Assembly (NCBI GenBank): GCA_001768515.1
Contig: MEOA01000050.1
Location: 1-36,460 of the forward strand
Length of the DNA stretch: 36,460 nt
DNA from: Bacteroidetes bacterium GWE2_42_24
Lineage (GTDB): Bacteria > Bacteroidota > Bacteroidia > Bacteroidales > TTA-H9
Direction: 5' to 3'
Shown one piece after another: positions 8,731-16,973 of the stretch. Each line of letters starts with the position of its first letter. Position 1 is the stretch's first letter. The notes beneath the pieces were generated by a model. The model was not told the DNA's origin and ran no database searches. It saw only the letters and a list, made by a program, of their open reading frames with translations. Position numbers and translations under genes: made by a program.

Positions 8731-9540
8731 TATAAATTTGAAATCTATTTTAAATAATTTCTTTTGAGTACTTAAGAATCATAATATATTTAGTTCTACT
8801 GTCATTTGTGTGAAAGAGCATAATTTTGTTTTCAAGTAAATAGTCAATATATTGACGATAGAAAATATCAAAAATGATAATGCTTTGGACAACTTTTCTC
8901 TACTTCCAGAAAATTATTTGATTTTGGAAAAGGCAAATATTGTTTTCTTTAGATCATAGCAGTTTTCAATAAGCATATTACTTTTGTATAAGAGCAAAAA
9001 CTAATATGCAATACCATGTACTTCGACACGAGTAGGCCAATAAAAGTAGTGGCGTCGTTTGTAACCAAACCATTGTATTGACAACACAAAGGAGTTCAAA
9101 CATATACCCCAAAAAGCCGAATCGAGACCACTATCATGATTTTGAAAATAAAGAAAATTTTCGTGGTCATAAACACAAATATTCAAATATCTGCTCATAT
9201 GTTTACCTATTTTTTACAAGTACAGATGGGGACTTGAGACCATCTTCAAATGGAAAAACAAAATCTGAATATCCAAACATTCTGGAGTGAAAGCGAGAAT
9301 GAAGAAAGAACGCAGGTTTGAAATGTATTTTCTATGTATCTGATCTTAATAATAACTAAAAGACCTTAAAATTAAGCCAAATATTATATGAAATCCTTCA
9401 ATAAATAGGTCTTTCCGCATTTGACAGAACATCACTATCAAATATATATTTTAAACGAAGGGATTCAAGACATCAAAGAATAAAGCTGTAATCAACTGAT
9501 ATTACTCAAACTAAGACACAACTCTAGTGAGATATCCTCT
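8731..9540. other. 810-bp gene-poor, AT-rich gap
   Basis: This is by far the longest non-coding stretch inside an otherwise tightly packed operon. The longest open frames (65 and 70 codons) have no recognisable similarity and overlap on opposite strands. I see no terminal repeats, transposase blocks or tRNA. It may be a decayed gene, a leader with an internal promoter for the downstream genes, or both. I cannot distinguish these by eye. Confidence 0.5.
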
Positions 9541-11046
9541 TTAAAAATGGTATTTAACAGAATTAACATTTGAAAAGCCCAGTCCAATAGTAATTAATGT
9601 AGATGCAAAATATGAGGCATACCATGTATTGTCAGCGGTAACACCATGGATCATTAACGCCAATACCATTCCTATACAGGCCATGGCAAAAATCCTATTT
9701 TCGATTGGATGCATCTTTTGAGATAAAAATATATAAGACTTTTTAATTAATCGTACATGCAATATCCAGAATGCGAGAAACCCGATCCACCCGAACAGAA
9801 AAAGTGTAGAAAAATATTGAGAATGCGCGCTACCACCCCTTGTTGTTCTAAAAACTGAATTTCCATAAAACGCATCCAACTGAAACTCATGTGTACTCCA
9901 TCCATAGCCAATAAACCAATTACGTCTATCATAATTTACAAATGCAGCTTCAAAAGCGTTTGATCTGTTTAACACAGTTCCATCAAGAACTCCCTCAAGT
10001 GTAAATACCTTGCCAGTGTTCTCCTCATTCTTTTCTATCTGATATTCAAATCTTTTTAATATATGATCGAATCCAAGAGTTGAAACAAGACCAAAAATGC
10101 CAACTGTAATAACGAGAACAACAACTGCCTGGTAAAGAGATTTCCCTAATTTTCTGTCTGAAGAAAGTTTCCTTTGTAAAAGATATACCAGAAAAACAAG
10201 AACAATCATTGAAGTGAAAACAGCTTTTGACCCGGCAGTAAAAATATTTATAACAGATAAAACTACACCGGTGATCAGGACTTTTTTATTGATGATAAAT
10301 CGCGTATTAGATAAGGAATAAAAATAAAATGAGAAAAAAAGAATAGCAAGTAATAAATTAAACTGTCCATTGAGTGGGGATACTCCTACAATTCCTCCTG
10401 CCCCTGCCTCAAATAATGCATTTGTATTAATCCATTCCCCAGCCCATTGAGGTAAGAGAACCATATTCGGGATTATTTTCACGATAGTATTCAAAGATGC
10501 AATTAAAGAATAGAATGTCAAAAACACATTTAGCTTAATAAATAAAACAATCCGTAACGGCGTCACAATTACACTTCCTGAGAAATAAAGGAGCGAGAGT
10601 ATGCCAACGAAAGAGAGAATGCTTACGAATAAATTAAGATTATCACTTTGATTTACAAACAGCCAACCCAGAACGGAGCTTAACAACAATATGCCAATAA
10701 GAGGTTTAAAATATGCGTCAGAAGTATTGATCTCTCCAAACTTACGAAATGAAAATAGTTGAATAAAATAAATCAGCATGGCAACCAAAGGAAATACCCC
10801 TCCAAACCCAATTTGGACAGGAAACAAACAGCACATAAACATAACCATTATATAATCGAACTGATGACCTTTTCTCAGAGTTCTATTATATATCCATATA
10901 GCAATTAATATTGCTCCGAAAGCAATAAGCACAGGGTCTTTTTTTTGAGCTATCTCTGCTAAAACAAGCGCTGGAAGTGCTGTGAAAACAATCCGTTTTA
11001 TACTACTTGTATCTTTAGAAATATTCCTTTTAAGATTATCAGTCAT
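9541..11046 (-). CDS. wzy: O-antigen polymerase/ligase-like membrane protein (Wzy-type)
   Basis: 501 residues with about ten to twelve hydrophobic segments separated by short loops. A large hydrophilic loop (roughly residues 340-420) ends in a TRGGSAHSQYFSTLFLFGW block, which matches the Wzy_C/O-antigen ligase family region with its conserved H. Polymerases of this family join repeat units on the outer face of the inner membrane; WaaL-type ligases share the fold. Being the only such protein next to a flippase in a sugar locus, polymerase is the better call. Sequence cannot exclude a ligase. Confidence 0.8.
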   Translation of the reverse strand: MTDNLKRNISKDTSSIKRIVFTALPALVLAEIAQKKDPVLIAFGAILIAIWIYNRTLRKGHQFDYIMVMFMCCLFPVQIGFGGVFPLVAMLIYFIQLFSFRKFGEINTSDAYFKPLIGILLLSSVLGWLFVNQSDNLNLFVSILSFVGILSLLYFSGSVIVTPLRIVLFIKLNVFLTFYSLIASLNTIVKIIPNMVLLPQWAGEWINTNALFEAGAGGIVGVSPLNGQFNLLLAILFFSFYFYSLSNTRFIINKKVLITGVVLSVINIFTAGSKAVFTSMIVLVFLVYLLQRKLSSDRKLGKSLYQAVVVLVITVGIFGLVSTLGFDHILKRFEYQIEKNEENTGKVFTLEGVLDGTVLNRSNAFEAAFVNYDRRNWFIGYGWSTHEFQLDAFYGNSVFRTTRGGSAHSQYFSTLFLFGWIGFLAFWILHVRLIKKSYIFLSQKMHPIENRIFAMACIGMVLALMIHGVTADNTWYASYFASTLITIGLGFSNVNSVKYHF

Positions 11047-11075
11047 AATTATGGTTGGGTTATGTTGTATCTATC

Positions 11076-12137
11076 CTATTTGATGTTTTTTAAATACTCA
11101 TTCCACTCCCCAATATCCCTCCATGATTTCTCAGAAACAGGAAAAACACCAACATTACGACCCTGGTTTACCAGGCCCTCTATTAGTTGGGTAATGTGCA
11201 AAAACTGATTGTCAGGAATTTCATTCAAAACCTGGGGTTCAAGAATATACATCCCACTATTAATCTTAAAAGTAAGCTCCGGCTTTTCAGTTAATTCAAT
11301 CAAGCGTCCATTATTACCCGTTTCAATAGTGCCGTATGGTATAGGGTAATGCTTTAAAGCCGCAACTATGGTAATTTCGTTTTTATTTTCAAGGTGATAT
11401 TTCAAAATTTCGGAATAGTCCTGGTCAATTAGTATATCACAATTACTTACAAAAAAGGTTCGATTTATTTTCCCTTTTAGCAACGAAAGACTACCAGCAG
11501 TGCCGAGTGGATTATCTTCCTGAAAATAGTCGATGCAGTACTCCGGGTTGTTGAGACTATCAAAATAGTACCGGATGAGCTCTGCTTTGTAATTCACAGA
11601 TAAATAGAACTGATGGCAACCATAATCCACGAAGTGATCCATAATATCTTCAATAATAGTCTTATTATTGATGGGTATCAATGGTTTAGGGATTACATTG
11701 GTCAAAGGTTTTAAACGGCTTCCCTTCCCTCCTGCCATTATAACCACGGGAAGATTAAGGTCAATATTTTTAAGCTGATACTCTTTGAAAACATCCTCCC
11801 ACAGGTAAGTGTCAACTAAATTGCCCTTTTCATCTAAAACAGGCATACACTCGATGCGGTGTTTTTTCATCGTCTCGAGCACTTGCTGCTGCGGTTCCTT
11901 GATAGTAGCATAAACAAAATCCCGACGAAGCAATTTATCAATTTGATAATCGAAAGGGCGATTCGAGATGATGGCTTTTTGCAGGTCCCCAATGCTCAAT
12001 ACCCCAATAAACCTATCTGCCTTAAAAACAAGCAACAATTTTCGGTTAATCGCATCCATTTTTTGCAATGCCTGCAAAATAGTGCTTTCATCGTTTATTC
12101 GACGGTCTATAATGTATTTAGGATGCTCCATCACCAA
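11076..12137 (-). CDS. CBS-domain sugar-1-phosphate nucleotidyltransferase
   Basis: 353 residues. Residues 5-120 hold a pair of CBS motifs (LLLVFKADRFIGVLSIGDLQ and MPVLDEKGNLVDTYLWED). Residues 130-353 are a nucleotidyltransferase domain with MAGGKGSRLKPLT (134-146) and PKPLIPI, the signature of RmlA/GlmU-type pyrophosphorylases, plus FFVSNCDILID and ELTEKPELTFKINSGMYIL. This architecture matches PtmE/LegF-like guanylyltransferases of the legionaminic acid pathway and similar enzymes of glycan loci. No NeuB-type synthase is in the window, so the true product is unknown. It is followed closely by the polymerase gene. Confidence 0.87.
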   Translation of the reverse strand: MVMEHPKYIIDRRINDESTILQALQKMDAINRKLLLVFKADRFIGVLSIGDLQKAIISNRPFDYQIDKLLRRDFVYATIKEPQQQVLETMKKHRIECMPVLDEKGNLVDTYLWEDVFKEYQLKNIDLNLPVVIMAGGKGSRLKPLTNVIPKPLIPINNKTIIEDIMDHFVDYGCHQFYLSVNYKAELIRYYFDSLNNPEYCIDYFQEDNPLGTAGSLSLLKGKINRTFFVSNCDILIDQDYSEILKYHLENKNEITIVAALKHYPIPYGTIETGNNGRLIELTEKPELTFKINSGMYILEPQVLNEIPDNQFLHITQLIEGLVNQGRNVGVFPVSEKSWRDIGEWNEYLKNIK

Positions 12138-12161
12138 AATGTTAATTTAAGTTACTTCGGA

Positions 12162-13100
12162 TTAAAGGTTTTTAATTTTTTTCTGAATCGCCAAAAACTC
12201 GCTAAGTTCCTTGGCAGGAGAACCTGTCCATGATTGATCATCGGGTATATTTTTGGTTACTACAGCGCCCATACCAACAATGGTATTATTGCCAATTTTA
12301 ATCTGGTCGCGCAAAGCAACAGAGGGAGCCACCCAACTGTAATCGCCAATTGTTGTACTCCCGCCAACCATCGAATGAGCAATTACAGCAGTATGTTTGC
12401 CGATAATTACATTGTGCGCAATATGTACTAGATTATCTATTTTAACGCCCTCTTCAATTATAGTATTTCCCAGAGCACCGCGATCGATACACGTGTTGGC
12501 ACCAATTTCAACAAAATCTTTAATTTCCACACCTCCTATATGGGGGAATTTTTCAAATTCGCCTTTCTCATTTCTTTGGTAACCAAAACCATCAGCTCCT
12601 ATTACGGTTCCGGCATGTATTGTTACATTACTACCGATGGTCACACCATCATAAATATAACAATGACCATATATAATTGAGTTTTCTCCAATAGTAGATT
12701 TACCAACATAAGTGTAAGGACCTATAAAACAATTATCAGATACAATTCCCTCAGGGTGAATATTGGCAGTTTCATGAATCCCAAATTTAACTTTACGCAA
12801 GAAAAACGCATTTACGATCCTTAAAAATGTAAGTTTCGGATTTTCTACAACAATCAGGCATTTTTCTTTGCCAATATTATCAGGTATTTCAATCGAATTA
12901 TCACAGATTATTACTTTTGCTTTCGAATTAAGTAAGTAATCAAGCTTATTAGATTTAAGTGGATTAATCCAGTCAAGACTTTCATCATTAATTAATTCAG
13001 CAACAGGGGCATTGTTAAAGTACAAATCGGTATCTCCAATTACTTGGTCATTTACATTTAAAAGATATTGAATCTCTCTTGCCTTAATATTTCTCATCAT
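12162..13100 (-). CDS. LpxD-like UDP-sugar N-acyltransferase
   Basis: About 313 residues from the ATG at 13100 (or 13097). An earlier ATG at 13211 would add a hydrophobic 37-residue leader and overlap the upstream gene by 83 bp, so I reject it. A short N-terminal domain is followed by a long left-handed beta-helix of hexapeptide repeats (IGPYTYVGKSTIGENSII and onward). VIGADGFGYQRNEKGEFEK and NTCIDRGALGNT are strongly LpxD-like, and NLVHIAHNVIIG contains the catalytic His of LpxD. True lpxD acts in lipid A synthesis. Placement inside a glycan cluster, beside a nucleotidyltransferase, suggests a paralogue that acylates an amino sugar of this polysaccharide. It is 24 bp upstream of the CBS-nucleotidyltransferase. 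Confidence 0.83.
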   Translation of the reverse strand: MMRNIKAREIQYLLNVNDQVIGDTDLYFNNAPVAELINDESLDWINPLKSNKLDYLLNSKAKVIICDNSIEIPDNIGKEKCLIVVENPKLTFLRIVNAFFLRKVKFGIHETANIHPEGIVSDNCFIGPYTYVGKSTIGENSIIYGHCYIYDGVTIGSNVTIHAGTVIGADGFGYQRNEKGEFEKFPHIGGVEIKDFVEIGANTCIDRGALGNTIIEEGVKIDNLVHIAHNVIIGKHTAVIAHSMVGGSTTIGDYSWVAPSVALRDQIKIGNNTIVGMGAVVTKNIPDDQSWTGSPAKELSEFLAIQKKIKNL

Positions 13101-13128
13101 CTTCTTAATTTTATTAGCGTTAACAATC

Positions 13129-14442
13129 TCAATATTCAGGAAAATTATCACTATTAAATAATAATGTCTTTGGTATTGGAGTAGAATTTCTGAAATGCTC
13201 AACGATTGCACTATTATCCTCTATAAGTTTCTCCGCAATTGAAGAATTGCTAAATATTCTAACTGCCAGGTTTTTTGCATTAGTAACAATCGTATTGTGT
13301 AATTCTGAATCATTCAGAAGTAGTATTATATTTTTTGCAAGCGCAGTGATATCTCCTATTTCGGAAAGCAGCACTGTTTGATTATCTTTATTTAAGTAGG
13401 GTGTTCCTGTTGTTATATAAGTTACTACAGGGATTTCAAGAAACATGGCCTCACGTATTGTACTGGAAACAACATCCAATTTATTAGGCAGCACTGCAAT
13501 TCTTGACCTTTTCACCTGTTTAAACATATCAGAGTGCGAGGGGAAATATTCGTTAAATATAACATTGTCTTCTAGCCCTAATTCAATGATTTTATTTTGG
13601 AGATATTTCTTATACTTTTCATTACATGAACCTATCAGGTTCATTTTAACAGTTTTGATTTCCAGTTTAACTACACTTAATGCATCTATAACATCTTCAA
13701 CACCTTTAATTTGACTCAGACTACTAGCAAATAAAACAATGTCAAATTCAATACGCTGAACTGGTATAAAAGGTGGGCGTTGCGTTGGGAACCAAAACTC
13801 TAACACATTAGCTCCTTTATTTTTGCTAAGGACACAATCATGATACATTCTTGAAGCTGTTCCGAAATACATTTTTGACTTCAAAATTCGGTTCTCAACT
13901 TCTATCTGATAATTATCAGGGTTAAAATTAAATTTATCTTTGAAAGGTGTTGAGAGAACCGTTTGTAATAACACATAAACCGGTACAGTTTTTATATCCA
14001 ATGCAGTAATTGAATAATAGGGATTTTCCGCACCTACTAAATTTACTATATCAGGTTGGATTACTTTAAATAATTGCTTTACTAATATACGGCTCAATAA
14101 AAATTTCGCTTTATTAAATGGTATGTATTTTTCATAGAATTTACTTATCGTATATTCTATATTTGGTCTAAAAAAATGAAAATAAACACCATTGAATTCA
14201 AATTCAGCAGTTAATTGTTTTAAACCCTGATGAGGGGCAATGATGTGAAGCTCCACGTTCTTAAGCATTTCAAATTCCGTAATCAAACTTGTTATCCAGG
14301 GCGCGAAATCACGGTAGTGAATATCCGGCATACCAAATAAACGTCGAAGGAAATTTGAAAAATACAACTTCGAAAGAGGAATTTTTTCCCTGATCTGTTG
14401 ATTTGAAAAATGGCAAATCCATGCTACTTTTATTTTTCTCAT
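13129..14442 (-). CDS. GT4-family glycosyltransferase
   Basis: About 437 residues from MRKIKVAWICHFSN. This ATG overlaps the upstream stop by one base (TAATG), so translation is probably coupled. It is preceded by GGGAGGGGGAG, an unusually strong Shine-Dalgarno-like stretch for this window. Central DIVLFASSLSQIKGVEDVIDAL and VIFNEYFPSHSDMFKQVKRSRIAVLPN, then SSTIREAMFLEIPVVTYITTG give the GT4 donor domain with the EAM block, the usual site of the nucleotide-binding Glu. The N-terminal half is longer than usual. The donor sugar is not predictable. Confidence 0.83.
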   Translation of the reverse strand: MRKIKVAWICHFSNQQIREKIPLSKLYFSNFLRRLFGMPDIHYRDFAPWITSLITEFEMLKNVELHIIAPHQGLKQLTAEFEFNGVYFHFFRPNIEYTISKFYEKYIPFNKAKFLLSRILVKQLFKVIQPDIVNLVGAENPYYSITALDIKTVPVYVLLQTVLSTPFKDKFNFNPDNYQIEVENRILKSKMYFGTASRMYHDCVLSKNKGANVLEFWFPTQRPPFIPVQRIEFDIVLFASSLSQIKGVEDVIDALSVVKLEIKTVKMNLIGSCNEKYKKYLQNKIIELGLEDNVIFNEYFPSHSDMFKQVKRSRIAVLPNKLDVVSSTIREAMFLEIPVVTYITTGTPYLNKDNQTVLLSEIGDITALAKNIILLLNDSELHNTIVTNAKNLAVRIFSNSSIAEKLIEDNSAIVEHFRNSTPIPKTLLFNSDNFPEY

Positions 14443-14462
14443 TATATCTCCCCCTCCCAATC
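14441..14462 (-). promoter_or_regulatory. Strong Shine-Dalgarno before the GT4 gene
   Basis: Read on the minus strand, TTGGGAGGGGGAGATATAATG places GGGAGGGGG a few bases before the ATG at 14442. Most other genes here have only A/T-rich leaders. The motif lies within the last codons of the preceding deacetylase-like gene. Confidence 0.55.
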
Positions 14463-15206
14463 TATATTCTTTGCTCCAAACCTTCTCAGTGTTTCGTCAT
14501 AACTATTTTTCATAAAAGAAGCATGGTCGTCAATAACTTTGTAAACTCGTCTTCTGGGCGGTAAGACTTCATCTCCCCACATACCATCATGAATCAAAAC
14601 CTGCAAAACTTTATCCTTAGCTTCTTTTAACCTTTCTTCCAAAACTTCGTAGCGCCAATAACCAGTTGAATCAGCACAATAACCAAATACATTTGTAAAG
14701 AGGCTAGAATAAACATTTATCATTCCGGCATAAGTTTCTTTAAAGCAGGAAAGTGTAAAAGCATTATTGTTATGAAATGAAAAGACTTTTGGTTCAGTCA
14801 TAAAATATTTCTCAAAAGTCTCTTTATCCTTTATCAGAAAAAACTCTAATCGATCTTCCTGAGTAATTTCCCAGAAATGAGCATCAAAATGTAATGCCAA
14901 CTGGTGACCAAGAGATTCAATTTCTTTAATTTGTTTAAATGTCTTCCCCTCCAAAGAATTGTAAAAATCTCCATGAAGCTGAATGAAGTAAGTGGCTCTA
15001 ATTCCTAAATTATGTTCTATTCTTGCCATCTCCAAAGCTATTGGCACAGAAAACTCAACATCATGTCGTAGAAGTAGTGTATTTGAATTATATATCTTCC
15101 TTGTTGAAAAAAGAGAGAATGAATAATTTTTTAAAGCAAGGGATAAAAGTCTTCTATAATTAATCAGCGTAAAATCATTAAATCTGTATCTCTCGCAAGC
15201 AATCAT
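14442..15206 (-). CDS. Polysaccharide deacetylase-like protein
   Basis: 254 residues, same broad family as the gene at 1957-2841. LLLRHDVEFSVPIALEMARIEHNLG holds the motif-1 RHDVE at 47-51 and the usual helix after it. IESLGHQLALHFDAHFWE places two His (H.FDAH) at motif 2. Later LIHDGMWGDE corresponds to the last catalytic motif with its His. Several members of this NodB-like group in surface polysaccharide loci are annotated only by fold. Probably removes an N-acetyl or other acyl group during precursor or glycan modification. The stop overlaps the start of the following glycosyltransferase by 1 nt. Confidence 0.8.
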   Translation of the reverse strand: MIACERYRFNDFTLINYRRLLSLALKNYSFSLFSTRKIYNSNTLLLRHDVEFSVPIALEMARIEHNLGIRATYFIQLHGDFYNSLEGKTFKQIKEIESLGHQLALHFDAHFWEITQEDRLEFFLIKDKETFEKYFMTEPKVFSFHNNNAFTLSCFKETYAGMINVYSSLFTNVFGYCADSTGYWRYEVLEERLKEAKDKVLQVLIHDGMWGDEVLPPRRRVYKVIDDHASFMKNSYDETLRRFGAKNIDWEGEI

Positions 15207-15217
15207 GGAATATCATT

Positions 15218-15838
15218 TTAAAATTTGATCAGTTTTGCAGGTACACCAACAAAAATGCCAAACGGAGTGTCAATATTTTTGGTTACAACGGCTCCTGCAC
15301 CAATAGTCACATTTTCACAAATGCTTACATTAGGCAATATGGTAGCATTTGCGCCTATATAGCATGATTGTCCTATTTTAACATGACCGAGTAAAACAGC
15401 ATTAGGTGCTATTGTAGAAAAATCTCCAATACTAACATTATGCATAATATTTGCATTGGTATTAATCTTAACGAAAGCCCCTATCTCCGCTTCCGACGAT
15501 ATGTTAACACCAGACTGAATAACACTACCTTCACTTACAGATACGCTTTTGGATATCCTTGCTTGCGAGGAGATGATTTTTGAAAAATTAAAACCATAAT
15601 CTTTATAAAAGGTAGCAAGCTTCTTGCGTAAACCGGGTGAATCCGGTGTAATGACAACCTCAAATTGACGAAATTTGTTCGCCCAATCAACTATATTTTC
15701 TTCACTTCCAATAAATGGTATTGACTTATATTCAGAGTTTTTACAATTATCAATAATACCAACAATTGTAATATTACTCTCCTCACATAATTCAATAATC
15801 TCAATAAACCCACCAACTAATAAAATAGGATTATTCAT
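15218..15838 (-). CDS. NeuD/PglD-family sugar acetyltransferase
   Basis: 206 residues. An N-terminal nucleotide-sugar-binding alpha/beta domain (LLVGGFIEIIELCEE) is followed by a left-handed beta-helix of hexapeptide repeats from about residue 90. Near the end are IGANATILPNVSICENVTIGAGAVVTKNI and the closing GVPAKLI typical of the family. The start of the family normally reads GxGGHA; here it is VGGFIEI, a deviation. The gene overlaps the upstream aminotransferase by 8 nt, so it probably acetylates the amino sugar that enzyme makes, using acetyl-CoA. Confidence 0.85.
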   Translation of the reverse strand: MNNPILLVGGFIEIIELCEESNITIVGIIDNCKNSEYKSIPFIGSEENIVDWANKFRQFEVVITPDSPGLRKKLATFYKDYGFNFSKIISSQARISKSVSVSEGSVIQSGVNISSEAEIGAFVKINTNANIMHNVSIGDFSTIAPNAVLLGHVKIGQSCYIGANATILPNVSICENVTIGAGAVVTKNIDTPFGIFVGVPAKLIKF

Positions 15839-16967
15839 TAGATAAAATACTATTCAATGTATTTACAATAAAAAAAACGTCTTCATTTGTAAGTTTAGAG
15901 TACATTGGTAGTGTAATTAAATTATCTACAAGATAATCTGTTATTGGCAGTTCTGTGTAAAACTTTTTATAAATTGAAAAACGGTGAACAGCAGGGTAAT
16001 GCACACTGGTTTGAATCCCTGCTTCCGCTAATTGTTCACGAATTTTATCGCGCGTTTCGAATGTAGAATTCTTTAGGACAATAGGAAAAATGTAATTGGA
16101 TAAAAATTCTTTATAGCCTTTAAACGGAATTAATATTCCATCAATTGACGAAAGTTTTTTAAGGTACATTTCCCTGATCATATTTCTTTGCACCAGATCA
16201 GCCTCAATTTTATCTAACTGAACCAGTCCAATTGCGGCATGAATGTCATCCATCCGATAGTTATAGCCTAATTCAATTACATCATAGGTTGTAGAGTGGC
16301 CACTGGCGCGCTCATACGACATAGAGGTCATTCCATGAGAACGCAGCAACCGGCAACGGTCGTTCAATTCGCTGGAGTTTGTAACTAACATACCACCTTC
16401 ACCAGTACTAATATTTTTGTTGGAGAAAAAGCTAAAACAGCCAATATCACCAATGGTGCCAAGTTTTTTACCTTTATACTCGGAAAGAGGGCCATGGCAG
16501 GCATCTTCTACAACCTTCAACCTGAACTCGTTCGCTATATTCATTATACTATCCATATCACATGCAAACCCACCATAGTGCATCACTAAGATTGCTTTAG
16601 TCTTGGGTGTGATTTTTTTACGTATATCTTCAGGATCAATAACCGGTAACTCATAACTTGTTACGTCGGCAAAAACCGGAATTGCATCCATATACCGTAT
16701 AGCATTTACCGTAGCTACAAAGGTTAAGGAAGGGCAAATAACCTCGTCGTCTGGTTCAACCCCAATAAGTTTAAGCGCAAGATGCAGACTAACCGTACAA
16801 TTAGAGGTTGAGATGGCATGATTTACCTGTAACATCATGGCGAACCGGTCTTCAAAAGCTTTGCACCTCGGACCTGTTGATATCCAGTTATCTTTAATAG
16901 CTTCTGCGACTGCCTGACCTTCTTTCTCATCAAAATTGAGGTCGAAGAGGGGAATTTTGTATGACAT
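15831..16967 (-). CDS. DegT/DnrJ/EryC1/StrS-family sugar aminotransferase
   Basis: 378 residues, the full length for the family. PLP-binding residues visible: D155 in VVEDACHGP and K184 in FSFFSNKNISTGEGGM, where the Lys forms the Schiff base. Other family blocks are PSLTFVATVNAI, MHYGGFACDMD and LGYNYRMDDIHAAIGLVQLDK. It transfers an amino group to a keto nucleotide sugar. The partner acetyltransferase overlaps it by 8 nt. Possible products include a 4-amino-4,6-dideoxy sugar or, as a WbpE substitute, a 3-amino uronic acid for the WbpB-like enzyme at 28217. The sequence is not close enough to a named enzyme for me to decide. Confidence 0.9.
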   Translation of the reverse strand: MSYKIPLFDLNFDEKEGQAVAEAIKDNWISTGPRCKAFEDRFAMMLQVNHAISTSNCTVSLHLALKLIGVEPDDEVICPSLTFVATVNAIRYMDAIPVFADVTSYELPVIDPEDIRKKITPKTKAILVMHYGGFACDMDSIMNIANEFRLKVVEDACHGPLSEYKGKKLGTIGDIGCFSFFSNKNISTGEGGMLVTNSSELNDRCRLLRSHGMTSMSYERASGHSTTYDVIELGYNYRMDDIHAAIGLVQLDKIEADLVQRNMIREMYLKKLSSIDGILIPFKGYKEFLSNYIFPIVLKNSTFETRDKIREQLAEAGIQTSVHYPAVHRFSIYKKFYTELPITDYLVDNLITLPMYSKLTNEDVFFIVNTLNSILSNE

Positions 16968-16973
16968 AATATT

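Noticed and set aside
9001..9290. Small genes or a transposase remnant in the 810-bp gap
   Set aside because: The short frames overlap on opposite strands and show no family motif; I could not support an insertion sequence.
13101..13211. Earlier start for the LpxD-like gene, giving a hydrophobic leader
   Set aside because: It would overlap the upstream glycosyltransferase by 83 bp, and LpxD-like proteins begin near MRNIKAREIQYLL.
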